A DNA stretch of 64,000 nt. Origin: Boesenbergia rotunda. Lineage: Eukaryota > Streptophyta > Magnoliopsida > Zingiberales > Zingiberaceae. A program made the translations under genes and the position numbers. The notes under the pieces were generated by a model. The model was not told the origin of the DNA and did not search any database. It saw nothing but the letters and a program-made list of their open reading frames with translations. Positions 1 to 12,152 of this stretch are shown here, piece after piece (within the stretch, counting starts at the first letter, position 1; every line of letters begins with the position of its first letter). The stretch lies in contig JAGFNQ010008721.1 of assembly GCA_024364735.1 (NCBI GenBank), positions 1 through 64,000 of the forward strand, read 5' to 3'.

Positions 1-61
1 CGAGGATGTCCCGTATAGAGAGAGTCTTTACCCGGTCGCTGCTCAAATGTTTGGGCAGCGA

Positions 62-1095
62 GGATGTCAACTTCGTGATCCGAGAGATACATATGGGAAT
101 CTGTGGTAGCATGTCAGGGGGTGGGTCGTCGCTCAGAAAGCACTGCTCTTGGGTTACTACTGACTAACTCTGCAAAAGGATGCCGATTGGCTGGTTTCTA
201 CTTGCTTATCGTATCAAAAGCACCAAAACCCCCCTCATCGACCGATTGAGATGATGAAAGCGTTTGTGGTATCCTGTCCCTTCGATCAGTGGTGGATGGA
301 TATAGTTGGGCCTTTTCCCATAGCCCCTGCTCAAAAAAGATTTTTATTAGTGGCAGTGGATTATTTTTCCAAGTGGATAGAAGCCGAAACGTTGGCACAT
401 ATCACTGAACAGGCGGTGATAAAGTTCCTGTGGCAAAAAAGCATACTCTGTCGATGCAGAATCCCTCATATGTTAGTCTCAGACAATGGGCGATAGTTCC
501 AGGGTTGGAAAATTTGAGAATGGTGCTCGGCTTAAGGCATTCAGTAGTCTTTCACCTTCGTTGCACACCCATAAAGTAACGGGCAGACCGAGGTTGCCAA
601 TCGGGAAATTCTGAGAGGATTGAAAAGGAAGTTGGATCATGCAAGTGGAACATGGGTGGACGAGCTGTCCAATGTCCTGTGGGCTCAGCGGACCATGCCG
701 AGAAAAGGAACAGGTCACACACCTTTCCAACTGGTATATGGGAGCGAAGCGGTGGTGCCGGTGGAAGTCGGATGTGAATCTGACCGGTGGAAGGCATACG
801 ACGAAGGAAATGCAGAAAGAAAACGTTTGGAGCAAGACCTGGTCGAGGAAATCCTAGAGAAGGCCGCAGCAAGAATGTTCGCCTATCGGCAAAGGATACA
901 ACAAAGATACAATCAAAATGTGCTAGACCGGGTTTTCCAGGTCGGGGATCTCGTATGGAAGAGAATAAAGTCGGCTGGTGATGTTAGTAAGCTAGAGCCC
1001 CAATGAGGAGAGCCCTTCAAGGTGATCCAGAAATTAGCCTTAGGAACTTACTACTTGCAGAACGAGCGAGGAAAGAGATTGGATAGACCCTGGAG
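62..1095 (+). pseudogene. Ty3/gypsy (Tat-like) integrase remnant
   Basis: This is a decayed integrase of a Ty3/gypsy retrotransposon, an enzyme that inserts element cDNA into the genome. A damaged H2C2 zinc-finger stretch (REIHMGICGS) lies near 85-120. It is followed at 251-496 by the catalytic core with FDQWWMDIVGPFPI, an LLVAVDYFSKWIEAE block and the SDNGR motif. The C-terminal part at 620-1006 has the WAQRTMPRKGTGHTPFQLVYG block and a VGDLVWKRIK segment. Stops and frameshifts separate the pieces, so no functional protein can be made. It resembles the integrase of the element at 11.5-19.8 kb but is more decayed. The rest of the element lies left of the window; no LTR is visible on the right. 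Confidence 0.88.
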
Positions 1096-1100
1096 TGCCG

Positions 1101-2442
1101 GAATTTTTTTAAAAATTTTATAATGATCTCTGATCGTGGATATGTTTTTATTTTGTTTTAAAGAATTTTAAGATGTTCACAATAAAAAAATTAATCAATT
1201 TAGTAACATTGAACCTAATCCAAATTCAATGTAAATTTTTCATCGATTATCACGATAAATGAAAAATATTCACAGCGAACAATCCAAAAATCTAATATTC
1301 CAGGGTTGTAAGTATCATTTGAAAAAACAAATCTTATAAAATATGTTGTTAGTTAAGGATATGTTGTTTTAAAAATAATTAATCATATTTTCATTGTATC
1401 ATGACCCTCAGGAGCAAGATGTTCCAGTAAAGAACTCTAGTCAACAGTCGAATTTTATGAAAATCAGACAATAAGTGAGATTAAAAAAAAGATTGGTTTT
1501 GCAGTACAAAAGGAAAAAAAAGAGTGTAACTTTTCATCTTCGCCCTCTTTGTATTCACCATCATATCATTGAATAGTGATGAAGAAATAAGAGAAACAAA
1601 TAAGGCTTTGAATTAAAAAAGGATCGATATTTTAGAGGTCAATTTTTTAATGAGTATAAATTGTGCTTTTGAAGTCCTATGTAGTGAACTTAAAGGCTTC
1701 CTTGGAGAAATTTAGCATTGATGGTTCAAAAAGCTTAAATATAATTACTGAGATACACAAAGTAAATTATAATTAGATTGGACCTTTATATGTAAGTGCA
1801 AGTATTAATAGATATATGAAACTGAATTAATCATGCATCAATAACAAGATCTAAATAAGACTTCTAAGATAAATTGAAAATCAAAATCAATAACAAACAA
1901 AGATTGACCTGAATTCATCATATTAATCATTGATCTTACTTGTCGTCGGAGTTCCTGCAAACACAAAATGATCTTCTGCAAGATTGTACTAGACGACAAC
2001 CTTATCTTGGTCTCAATGGGGGAGAGTTCATGAAAAATGAAGCTCTCAAAATCCTAATGATTCAATATGCTCAAATCAATGAGCTCTTCTTCCCTTATAT
2101 ACCAAACATATCATGTAGGTACAATCCATCTTAAAACTCATTTATTATTAATAACTCATTAATGTTAATGAACCTGATTATTGGATTTACACAGTGAATC
2201 CACATCTAATATCTTAAACCTCCTTTCATGCATAAAACATTGAATCACTTAATCGGAGTTTAGTTTCTTAATAACAATTAGTTATATGTTAATCAAGTGT
2301 AAGCCTGTCTTATGAACATTAAGCTCACACATGTGGACTTAATCGAATTAAGATCACCCCATGTGTACTTAATCCTATAATCTATCACTTGCGTTATGCT
2401 TGATCCCGTATACACTACACAACTCTTTAGTTGAGCTCAATC
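1101..2442. other. AT-rich intergenic DNA, no gene seen
   Basis: AT-rich sequence with many short runs of A or T. Open frames are short and look random. No transposon domain, LTR end or splice-linked exon could be supported. Confidence 0.6.
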
Positions 2443-2710
2443 AACATGCCAAAGCTCCTGGGGCTATGGTGCAGCGGGAATGCGACTAGTTGTCATCCCA
2501 GGCATCCACAGTTTGATCCCCATCTAAGGCATATTTTGCAGGAATTTTTCCTCCAAATGTGGTGTGAATCCTGGGATGTTGGGTTTCTGGACCGCCCATC
2601 GCAAACACTTCTCGATTTACCTTAGTGGCAGGTGGAAAACTTTCGTAGGGCTGGGTCGGTCGCCCGAGGTTGGAAAAACCTCATTAATCTTTAATAAACA
2701 TGCTAAAACT
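2443..2710 (+). mobile_element. tRNA-derived SINE with imperfect target-site duplication
   Basis: The body is 2457-2696, about 240 bp. A box A-like motif tggtgcagcggg is at 2467-2478 and a box B-like motif agtttgatccc at 2510-2520. Their spacing is that of a tRNA-type internal RNA polymerase III promoter. The flanks aacatgccaaagct (2443-2456) and aacatgctaaaact (2697-2710) match at 12 of 14 positions and are read as a diverged target-site duplication. It is not a functional tRNA gene because no cloverleaf closes. Similar promoters and size are known for plant SINEs; the family name is not assigned. Confidence 0.68.
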
Positions 2711-3199
2711 TCATTGGTTAAATATCACTTTAAATAATCTGGTCTATTAAATCATTAATGCAGGACTAAAAAAGTTCATAGTATTAATATTATCAATGAC
2801 ATAATTCAAATGTAGATGCATAGTATAAGAATGACATGAAATATGGTCTATAAGTGTTCATTCTCAATAAGTCATCACTATGACCCAAATTGGGTCCAAA
2901 TAATATTTACCAAAACCTTATGCTAAACCATAATAGTAAATCATGATTTAACCTTATGACTCATATTTACAAAACTATATGCAAAACTATATAGATTCTC
3001 ACATCATATTTACAAAATTGTATGCAAAATCGCAATAGTAAATTATGATGTCCTCATGTTCAAAGAGTCAAAACCATATACACATGTAAAATTTTAGTTC
3101 GTACAATAAGTCAAAAATATATGTGTTCATTAATATAGAGCATCATACAAAATGTAGATTCTTACATAATGTATACTTCATCAAAAGAAATACCTCCCA
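2711..3199. other. AT-rich intergenic DNA
   Basis: It contains loosely repeated phrases such as tttacaaaac and atgcaaaac and no coding potential. It separates the SINE from the solo LTR. Confidence 0.5.
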
Positions 3200-3204
3200 T
3201 ACTT

Positions 3205-6200
3205 TGTCACGCCCCGAGACCCAGGAGCCGCTGATCCAATAGAAAATCGGACAGCACCTCCCCTGTCCGGCGGACAATTTACACATACACACAGATAATA
3301 TAACACAACCACGCAGTTTAAAGGGCCTCAGGCCTCCAATCCACACATAACACAACTGCATAAATGACTATACGTCGTAAAACCAAAATCCGAACTCACC
3401 TGAGCTGCCAGGGGGCAGGAACAAAGCCAAAATCAAACGAAGTCCAACATAGGACTCAAAAATACAATACCTTCGAATAAAACGTGCATACATGGTTAAA
3501 ACATCACAACGGAAGCATAGGAATACTACAGGGTCCATAACAAAACCACGTAAACCAAAAAGAGCTCATCTGGAGCTGGGGACTGGCTGCTAGGGATCTC
3601 CTGGCAGGCATCAACCTGAAATAAAATGTATGGCAACGGGGTGAGTCCATAGCTCAGCGAATACCCAACAGATATGCATAGAAAGTTATACTAACAACAA
3701 GAGTTCCGCTAATACAGTCTCATATCAATAATAGGGAAAGACTGGAATTGAAAACACTGGGTAGATACATACCTGAATCCATCTAACCTGGAAAGAGGGT
3801 AATAAATACCAAAAGAAGACAAATAGGCATATAGTCTCAGATAACAAGTCTCCAGTATATGCGATGTCAAACAAGTGCAGCAAATAAGTGCAGCAAACAA
3901 TGCACAATGCAAAATATGCACATGGTGCAATGCCATGGTCACCCCCTAACTCCAGTCAAGCCACCGAGACAGGCGATACTGTGTCGGCCGAGTGGGTAGA
4001 GCTGTGACACTGTACGCACTCTGCCATCACTGCTCCTGAGTGACCGAGTGGACAGGATGCTGTCGGGGGACCGCCCCCCTACCTCATGTATATATGAGGG
4101 AGCGTCGCTCTCATCTCCTCTAGTCTATGGGAAGAGAAGGGATCTCCGCCTGCTACCACGCTCCGAAACCACTACCCCTGAGCGGTCGAGTGGAGCAGTA
4201 CAGAGCAAATGCACACACCCAACGGTATCCACTAACCCATGAGTGGTCGTGTGTGCATATCATGTACCGGAAGACGATAGGCTCAACCACAAGGGAGTCG
4301 CTGATCGCCGGCATGCAACAATGCAAGGATGGTGTATGATAGATACACATACCTCCCTCCCAAGTCCTCAGTATACTAGGTCTCAGTCTGACATCCTATA
4401 ACAGGAAATACAGGTAAGCTACAAGGTATACTGGCCGAAAACTACCGATCTCTCAAGGTCAAAGGTAGGAGATACATCATGATCTCTAAGCATACATATA
4501 GATATGACACTACCTGATACTGTATGGAACTAACAACATAATAACTCAGGGATAAACCACAGGTATCCAGGACAGGCATAATAAACAGGGATAACCAACA
4601 AGTATCCAGAACATGCATAATAACCAGGGATAACTAACAAGTATCCAGAACAGGCATAATAAACCGGGATAGATAACAAGTATCCAGAACAGGCATAATA
4701 AACAGGGATAGCGTATGATCTTACTGCTATCTATAACAGTCTATGCATAACAAGATGACAATATCACAAAGATAAGTCAAAGGGTACCCGCCTCCAAGAG
4801 TGTAGTCCGTATCAATCGAGACAGAACCACCCGTCAAAATAAGTAACAATAGATCCCGTCAAGTCCCTGTGTAAAGGATACATTTTAATTAGCTATTACA
4901 AAATTAGTAACTAGCTAATTAATCCCTAATCCGTTCTAGGGTTAACCTAATTATTTCCCTTTCCATTTAATTACCTTTAATTAAATGGAGGGTTCCTAAT
5001 TACCCCCAAGTAGTTGGAATTGGGTTTATTTTAGGTTAGATTTCCATCATCCTTATCACGTCTAGATTATGAGATTTAATCTCAAATTAGACTTAATCTT
5101 AACCCAACTCCAAGTATCACAAGATCTAAATATTAAGTTAACAACCTAGTCCCAGTAGATTAAATAGATACACTGCACATATATGATTAGGTTTGATTTC
5201 AATTTCCACAAACCCATTACAAAAATCTAAGCTGATCAACTCTAGTGTTCTTGTAACCCATATCGTTTCCATATCTCAAATTCTATAACTATTACATTAC
5301 AAATGAGAAAACTAAGCAGTGGGTTAGGACTCACCTTACCCTGTTCACGGCAGGGGTCTCCCACAGCTCCACCACAGGAATTCAGCTAGGTCAGTAGATG
5401 ATAATTCCCCCAATCTTCCTCCATGTATCTGATCTAGGCAGAACACACGAGATCAATAGTTGGGATCACAGCAACTATCCCTCAGCTCACGGCAAACTTC
5501 AAACAGACCCAATCCTAAACAAAATCGATTCAGAACAGCAGAAGAATCGAAATTCCAATGGCATGAACTGGTACACAACCATCCCTAACAACTACCTCTT
5601 CTATTCCAATAAGAGGACAGATCAATCAACACACAAATCGATTACATTCCTACCTCAGGCTCCAAATCGCAAATTGCCAGAAGTTTTCTGCTGTGGCTTT
5701 CAGATCTCCCGGTCTAACCATAGGGCACGATCACCCTCGGCGTCACCTTCAAATGGTGAAGAGAAACCCAAGCTGAGACTCGCGTGCGCCAAGTTGCGGT
5801 CGGCAGCAAGAGGAGAGAGTCTCACCGGGTCGACCCTAAGCAGCGGTTCCGGCTAAGGCTCGTCGGCTCTGTGTGGAGGAGAAGGGTTGCCGGCTCCGGT
5901 TGTTAGGCGGAAGGCGCCGATTGGCGGAGAAACCGAGAGGAAGAGGGAGGCGACCGGGCGTGGGTGGCTTTGGGCTAGGGCACGCGGCGGAAAGGGTGTT
6001 GCGGCTGTGGAGGAAATGAAAGATCTTTATTGGTGAGAGTTTTGCATTTTGGTCCAAGCAATTTTAGTCTAATCGCAATCTCATCCTTAGGGTTTATAAT
6101 TCTCTATCCATCAAACCCTTAAAGTATAAATTTTTCTACCCATTTAACCCCTTTACATCGTCCAAGAGCACGGAAAATTCTAGAACTTTTTCGAAAAATT

Positions 6201-6234
6201 TTCCGGAGCGGAATAAAAAGTGTCGGATTTAACA
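3205..6234 (-). mobile_element. Solo LTR, about 3.0 kb, family A
   Basis: On the plus strand it starts tgtcacgccccgag and ends gtcggatttaaca, so read on the minus strand it runs TGTTAAATC...GGGGCGTGACA. It is flanked by a perfect 5 bp target-site duplication, tactt (3200-3204 and 6235-6239). There is no internal region and no second LTR, so it is a solo LTR left by LTR-LTR recombination. The GC-rich segment at about 5750-6010, next to the minus-strand start, gives several fortuitous ORFs. A related copy in the other orientation is at 29233-31892. The two share the GGCGTGACA end, an adjacent phrase around ctcccctgt.cgg.ggacaat, and the phrase gtggacaggatgct. The lineage is not identified. Confidence 0.85.
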
Positions 6235-6239
6235 TACTT

Positions 6240-7690
6240 AGCATATGCTGATGAAATACTTTGGGTGCTACGCCCTTAGTGAGCAGATCTGCTAACATAA
6301 AATGTATCCTTGTGTGCTCTATGTTAGGACCAAAAGGAATTTAGATATCTCCATAATGGTATGATATTGTCCACTTTTGGCCTAAGCCCTCATGGTTTTG
6401 CTCTTGGGCTCTCCCAAAAGGTCTCATGCCAATGAAGATATCATTATTTCTTATAAGCCTATGATCTTTTCCATGTATTTTAGATGTGGGACTATGTTTG
6501 CAAGCTTGCAACCCCAACAATCCCCCCTCAAACAAAGGACCACATGCCCCCCACAAGCGGAAACCCTTTCCGTTTTGATGTCTAATCCTCAACCTATCAG
6601 GACTTTTTGCCCCTTGGTCCACCCTTACTAGGACTTCACTGCCTAGCCGCAACTAGGATTTCTCTGCTTGGTGTTTAGTCCTCTTGATCAAGACACGGGA
6701 GCTCACACATCCTTTATTTAAGGCTTAACCCAGATGGTTAGATCTGGATCATAAAGAGCGACCTGGCTCTGATACCAATTGTTAGGATCAAAAGGAATTT
6801 AGATATCTCCACAATGGTATGATATTGTCCACTTTGGGTCTAAGCCCTCATGGTTTTGCTCTTGGGCTCTCCAAAAAGGCCTCATGCCAATAAAGATATC
6901 ATTATTTCTTATAAGCCTATGGTCTTTCCCATGTGTTTTAGATGTGGGACTATGTTTGCAAGCTTGCAACCCCAACACTCTATCATAATTTGGTCACTCT
7001 GAACTCTTTTTTTAACCGTTAGAAACATTATATTGATGTGTTTAGACTTCGACGAACTATGATTATTCTTAGAATATAATTTTATTATCATGGTTGATCC
7101 TCAATGATTTGATGATGCCCCTAATGATTTGCAAACTTATGAAAGATTCTGTATCTATATCCTATAGTCGGAAGCTTCATAGCACACTATAAACTCAACC
7201 TCCATAGTGAAAGTGGCTATTGGCATCTGTTTGACGCTATTCCATGATCTAGTCGCTCTTGCCAACATGGAGATATAACCTGAGGTGGACCTCCTAGCTA
7301 CTATCTAAGCATCCAACAAAATTAGAGTCTGAATTCTCAATTATCTCTAAATGATTTGATCTCTGATATGTGAGTATATAATCCTTCTTTCTTTATAAAT
7401 ACTACATAACTCGCTTTACAATTGTTCGATGCTCAAGTCCAGGTTTCCTCAAATAATTGCCCAACATCCCTACAATATATGCAAGATCTGGACGTGTACA
7501 TAGTACATCAAACTCTCAATATATGCAAGATTCGGACGCATACATACTTGTGCCCTAAAGGCTTATACTATAATATGGATGAATTCTCATTTGCCATACC
7601 ACGCTTCACACCTATATTATGCATTATAATATCATTCGTATGAGTTTTAGTGTCCAATCCGTATAGTTTGTCAATTAAGGAACCAGTATG
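6240..7690 (-). pseudogene. Ty1/copia pol (RNase H end) remnant
   Basis: On the minus strand, 6240-6300 encodes a sequence like the copia RNase H C-terminus (ADLLTKGVAPKVFHQHM-like). At 7150-7330 a copy of the conserved copia block resembling STMEAEFVACYEA can be read with errors, and 7420-7640 has further degraded pol. Stops and frameshifts are everywhere. The copy is split by the TRIM at 6322-6977. It differs from the copia pol at 7714-9730, so two old copia copies probably lie side by side. Confidence 0.6.
6322..6977 (-). mobile_element. Complete TRIM (terminal-repeat retrotransposon in miniature)
   Basis: Two 198 bp direct repeats, 6322-6519 and 6780-6977, both start tgttagga and end accccaaca. 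They enclose only about 260 bp with no coding capacity. The sequence gctctgatacca at 6766-6777 is the complement of TGGTATCAGAGC, the usual initiator-methionine tRNA primer-binding site, so the element reads on the minus strand. The purine tract complementary to atcccccctcaaa at 6520-6534 is the polypurine tract. A perfect 5 bp target-site duplication, ctcta, flanks it (6317-6321 and 6978-6982). It inserted into an older copia fragment. Confidence 0.93.
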
Positions 7691-7713
7691 ACACAAGATA
7701 GAATCGGAGATAA

Positions 7714-9730
7714 TCACCCTCCTCTAGCTCGCCTAGCGGTCCTAACAGGTTGATCAAGATGCATCAATTTGCCTACTAGAAATTGTTGACGTTGTCGTGT
7801 CAAGACTATGGTAAATAAATCAGCTATCTGAAGGTTGGTGGAGATATGAGGAAGAGAAATAATATGTGTGTCGAAGGCTTCGCGAATAGTGTGACAATCC
7901 ACCTCAATATGTTTAGTTTTCTCATGATAAACAGGATTAACAACAATATGAATGACACTAGTGTGATCATCATGATGCGGAGTTGGAGTAGACTGAGAGA
8001 AACCAAACTCAGCTAGAAAACCACGAAGCCAAACAATCTCAAAACAAGCAACAAACATAGCACTGTATTCAAACTCCGTAGAAGATTTAGAAACATAATC
8101 TTACTTCTTGCTCTTCCAAGAAATCAAGGAATCACAAAGGAACATACACCAACCCGTAACAGATCGGCGAGTATCAAGACATCTGGCCCAATCTGCGTCA
8201 CTATAAGCAACATGATGAAGAGGAGAACTAGTTGGAAAACATAATCCATGATAATGTGTCCCACGAAGATATCGAATGATTCAATGAACAACAGCTAAAT
8301 GTAGATGATGGGGATTTGTCATAAATTGACTAACTTGTTAAACCGCAAAGGAAATATCCGATTGAGTAACAGTCAAATAATTTAAACTGCCCACCAATTG
8401 TTGAAATATTGTAGGATCAGAAAGTAGATTATCCTCCTCAATAGCTATAGGAGAAGCATCTTGGAGACCAGCTAAATGAAGCAAATCTTGTGTGTACTTA
8501 TGTTGTTGCAAAAAAATATCAGAAGGATTAGTATGAACCTTTAAACTCAAAAAATAAGTAAGAGGATCGAGATTCTTCATATGACATGAGACCTGAAGAT
8601 GTTATTTCAAATGAGCAATTAAGACAGAATCAGTTCTAGTGATAACAATATTATCAATATAAATTAGGAGAATGACAATACTAGTAGATGTCTTGAAAAG
8701 AAACAAAAATAAACCATATTGGCCCTTCTTGAATGAAAATTAGAGCAAGCTGGCTCTAAATTCACCAAACCATGCCTGAGGAGTTTGTTTTAATTCATAT
8801 AGAGATTTCTTTAACTTGCAAATATTCAAAGAGGAGGAAGAAGATAAACCTGGTGGCATAACTATGTCTCTTCTTTGAGATCATCATGAAGAAACACTTT
8901 TTTAACATCTATTTGATGAAGTGACCAACCTTGTGAACAGTAATTGAAATAACCATTCGAACTGTTGATATCTTGATAATCGGAGCAAAAGTGTTGTTTA
9001 ATTGATGTCATACTCTTGTTTGCTACCCAAGGTAACCAAGTGTGCCTTATAACAATCCAGAGTACCATTGAATGCATCTTGATAGAGTAGACCTATTTAC
9101 AATCAATGACTTTAACATTTAAGAGGCGTAAAACAATATCCCAAGTGTGATTGTCCACAAGAGCTTGAAGTTCTTCTTCCATGGCCTTGCGCTAACAAAC
9201 ATGTTTAACAACCTCTAAATAACATGAAGGAATAAAAACACCGGACATAGTAGTATGAAGAGATGTGTGGGAAAAGTCGTATTGATCCAGTGGATGGGTG
9301 GTTCTGGAAGAACACCATGGAATGACATGTACAGTTTGAATGGGTGCAGATGTCGAAATAAGCTCAGAAAACTGTAAAGTTGGGTATTGTCGTCGTTGAT
9401 ATACAAAGCCAGGCTTGAATTGGTTAAAAATATTAGGTATCTCATCAAAATTAGGAAGGATAGGTGGATCTAGCGAAGACTCAATGTGAATAGAAAAGAA
9501 AATTTGATTTTCAAAGAAAATAACATGACGAGAAATACAAAACCTCTTAGAACATGATCATAGCAAACATAACTTTGTGTGAAATATTATAGTCCATAAA
9601 AGCATATTTAACTGATTGAGTAAAATGTTTATGATGTTCATGAGGTGGCAAATAAATATAATAAATATAATAAAAAAATATGCATGTCAAGATAGTTAGA
9701 GAGCTTCATGAAAAAGACAGAGATTCAAAC
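7714..9730 (-). pseudogene. Ty1/copia pol remnant (reverse transcriptase and RNase H)
   Basis: Reading from 9730 down to 7714, a copia polyprotein can be followed through many stops. First comes the linker before reverse transcriptase (PNIFNQFKPGFVYQRRQ). Next is the N-terminal region with TWDIVLRLL, then HQIDVKKVFLHDDLKEETYM, then KSLYELKQTPQAW and YIDNIVI. In YIDNIVI the catalytic YVDD-type motif has an Asp-to-Asn change. After that come QLVGSLNYLTVTQSDISFAV and the RNase H part YSDADWARCLDTRRS, ending in ADLFTIVLTRQRQQFLVGKL. It cannot be functional. The 5' part, near 9360-9720, recurs at 39511-39835 as a separate fragment of the same family. Confidence 0.88.
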
Positions 9731-9739
9731 TTTAAAACA

Positions 9740-11400
9740 CGTGAAGTTAAATGATTCAAACTTCTGGGCAACTTTTAAAATATTAATTTTGAAAAGTTAA
9801 TTTTAATTAATTTAGAAATATTTATTAATAAATTTGATAATGATAATTCTCAAATTTTAATTCATAATTTTAAAAATATTAATTTTGAAATTTAATTAAT
9901 AAATTTGAAAATTTTGAAAATACATATTTGATTAATTCAAAAAATTCAAAATTAAACAATTTAATTAATAAAAAAATTAGACTTAATTAATTTAGATTTA
10001 ATTAACAAAAAATTCGTAAAAATTCAGAAATAAATATTAATTTAATTAATTTAAACATCAAGATAAATTCAAACTTTAAATTTAAAAATTCCAATTAAGA
10101 GCATGAGGAAACTCATCTAGAATTAGAAAAAATTTCTAATACGCTTAATAATATTTTTAATTTATTTAATAAAGATAAATATAAATCTAACAATTCAATT
10201 AATATTTCAATGCAACCAAATAATCCAAACTTTAAAAATTCAAAATTAAATCATAAAAATCTAAAAATTAAATCTATAAATTTAAAGAGTAGTTATTCAA
10301 ATTTCAACATATAAAATTCAAATTACAATACAATACCCTCTAATTAAGAAACAATGAATAATCAAAAATTAAATGCAAATAATTCGAATAATGTACCATT
10401 TAATTATGAAATATTAATTAAGAAGTTCAAATTTAAATACTAAAATTCGAAAAAAAACAACTAATTTTTAATCCACAAGTCAAAAATTTGTTAATATAAA
10501 ATTCATGAACTAAATTTTTAATTAAATATATCTTTAGTTATGAAACTAATAAAATTCTTCCAAATAAAATAACTAACTTAATAATCACAAATATGTCAAA
10601 GCGGGTTAATATATTCGCGGGTTCATACGATCTGTATCAAATTGATAATGTGACACTTTATTAGAAACATAAGTAAAATGCTTTGACTTGATTGACACAT
10701 ATATAATTGTCATGATCATGCATGTGCTTTCTTTTTATCTTATATATCTATCATGTCATTCATGCTAGTTTATTTTCTGCTTAATTTAGAATGACTTAGG
10801 AAAAAATTGTTTGATACTTACCTAACATAGTATCAGGGTGAGACGAGATAATAGTACGTTAGGAAAGTCTGTCTAAGGAGTCAGGTAGGGTAAGACATAC
10901 CCTATTTGGTCTTTTTAGCCCAATGGAACTAGTCGAAGTTACCTCGTCATATCTTATACCAATTAGATCAGAATTTCTCAAAGAGTTAATTAAAAGTATA
11001 TAATCTTTAAAAGACTTTGTCTAAGGAAAGTGACATTTCTCCGATAACTAAGAAGGCCCTTTGACTCGCCATGATCGGTAAGTAAGTTATTGAAATGTGT
11101 TTTTAATTAACTAATTGTTAAACATGAATATAACTCAAGGTCAAACAATATACAAAAATTAATTAAGAAAAATTAATCAAACATCTCAAATACTCATAAG
11201 GTTACCATGCTTGACTGTATGCGACACTTAGAATAGGTGAGATGATAATGACTAATAAATTGATAAACATTTTAAAAATATTTTAAAAAATCCTTAGAAT
11301 ATTTTTTTAAAAATCTATTTTCAAAATAGTGATTAAAAATAATAATATTTTAATGAATTCCATTTGTGATTGTGCGTACTTATAAATTATTTTCAAAAAA

Positions 11401-11403
<3 letters not shown>
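9740..11403. other. Very AT-rich DNA, no gene
   Basis: Long stretches of aattaattt/ttaaaaatt make up 9740-10600. 10600-11400 is less extreme and has a short non-coding stretch around 10790-10950. No domains, terminal repeats or splice-linked exons were seen. It may be decayed retrotransposon non-coding sequence. Confidence 0.5.

Positions 11404-11404
<1 letters not shown>

Positions 11405-11491
<87 letters not shown>
11405..11491. repeat. (TA)n microsatellite at a retrotransposon insertion site
   Basis: About 43 uninterrupted TA units run straight into the 5' LTR of the Tat element, whose first two bases cannot be told apart from the repeat. After the 3' LTR the sequence resumes with tatat, so the element most likely inserted into a TA run. 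Tyr-Ile repeat ORFs in this tract are artefacts. Confidence 0.95.
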
Positions 11492-11493
<2 letters not shown>

Positions 11494-12109
11494 GGCTGGG
11501 TAGTTTGGGCTGGACACGGGGATGAAGAAGCTAAGGACACGACCGACTCTCCTCTCTCGGGCCCCGGGACCCCCTCTTAAGGGGGCACTCGGGAAGCTTA
11601 CCTCGGGAGATATCACATCCAGAGACTCCCGAGCTCACCTCGGGAGGCGGGGTTCCCGCAACAGCCGACCCCAGATATCGACTAGAAAAAGTCCACGCAC
11701 CCCCCTGTAAAATTGGCTCAATGAGAGGAAAAATGGTAACGGCGCCGACGGTTTCAAGGGATATCACCTCATCACCGAAAGCAGGGGGCGTGACTCAAGT
11801 ATCGGAGTCGTGGCACCGATAAAGGGAGAGCACGACCAGTCTGCCCACATCGATATAAAAGGAAGTTCAACCCCTCCGGTGGGGAGGGGGGTTACAATCT
11901 CTCATCTTTACACATTGTCTTTCTTTCTCACCGTCATTCGGACACCCTACTAACTTGAGCGTCGGAGTGGACTCCGCCGGACCCCCGCTGGCGTATCCCC
12001 TAACGCTTGTGTTACTTTCGCAGGATTCCCAAGTTCCTCAGTGATGTAGTAATCTCCACAGGGGTTGATCCTCAGTGACTGGCCATCACTGACGACTCCT
12101 TCCGGAAAA
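11490..12109 (+). repeat. 5' LTR of the Tat element
   Basis: Direct repeat of 19149-19779 with few differences. It has a TATA box at 11854-11860 and a run of G near 11881-11890 that is longer in the other LTR. The first bases are merged with the (TA)n tract, and the end is ttccggaaa where LTR 2 has ttccggaaca. Confidence 0.9.
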
Positions 12110-12152
12110 AATTTGGCGCCATCTGTGGGAAACTAATAAAGCACCTAAAGGA

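Noticed and set aside
2461..2540. tRNA gene
   Set aside because: Box A and B motifs are present, but no acceptor stem or anticodon arm closes. The flanking duplication fits a SINE.
5398..6057. 152-codon ORF and its antisense partner
   Set aside because: They fall within a solo LTR defined by a perfect target-site duplication; no domain is recognisable.
11307..11616. ORFs encoding long Tyr-Ile repeats
   Set aside because: They are translations of the (TA)n microsatellite.
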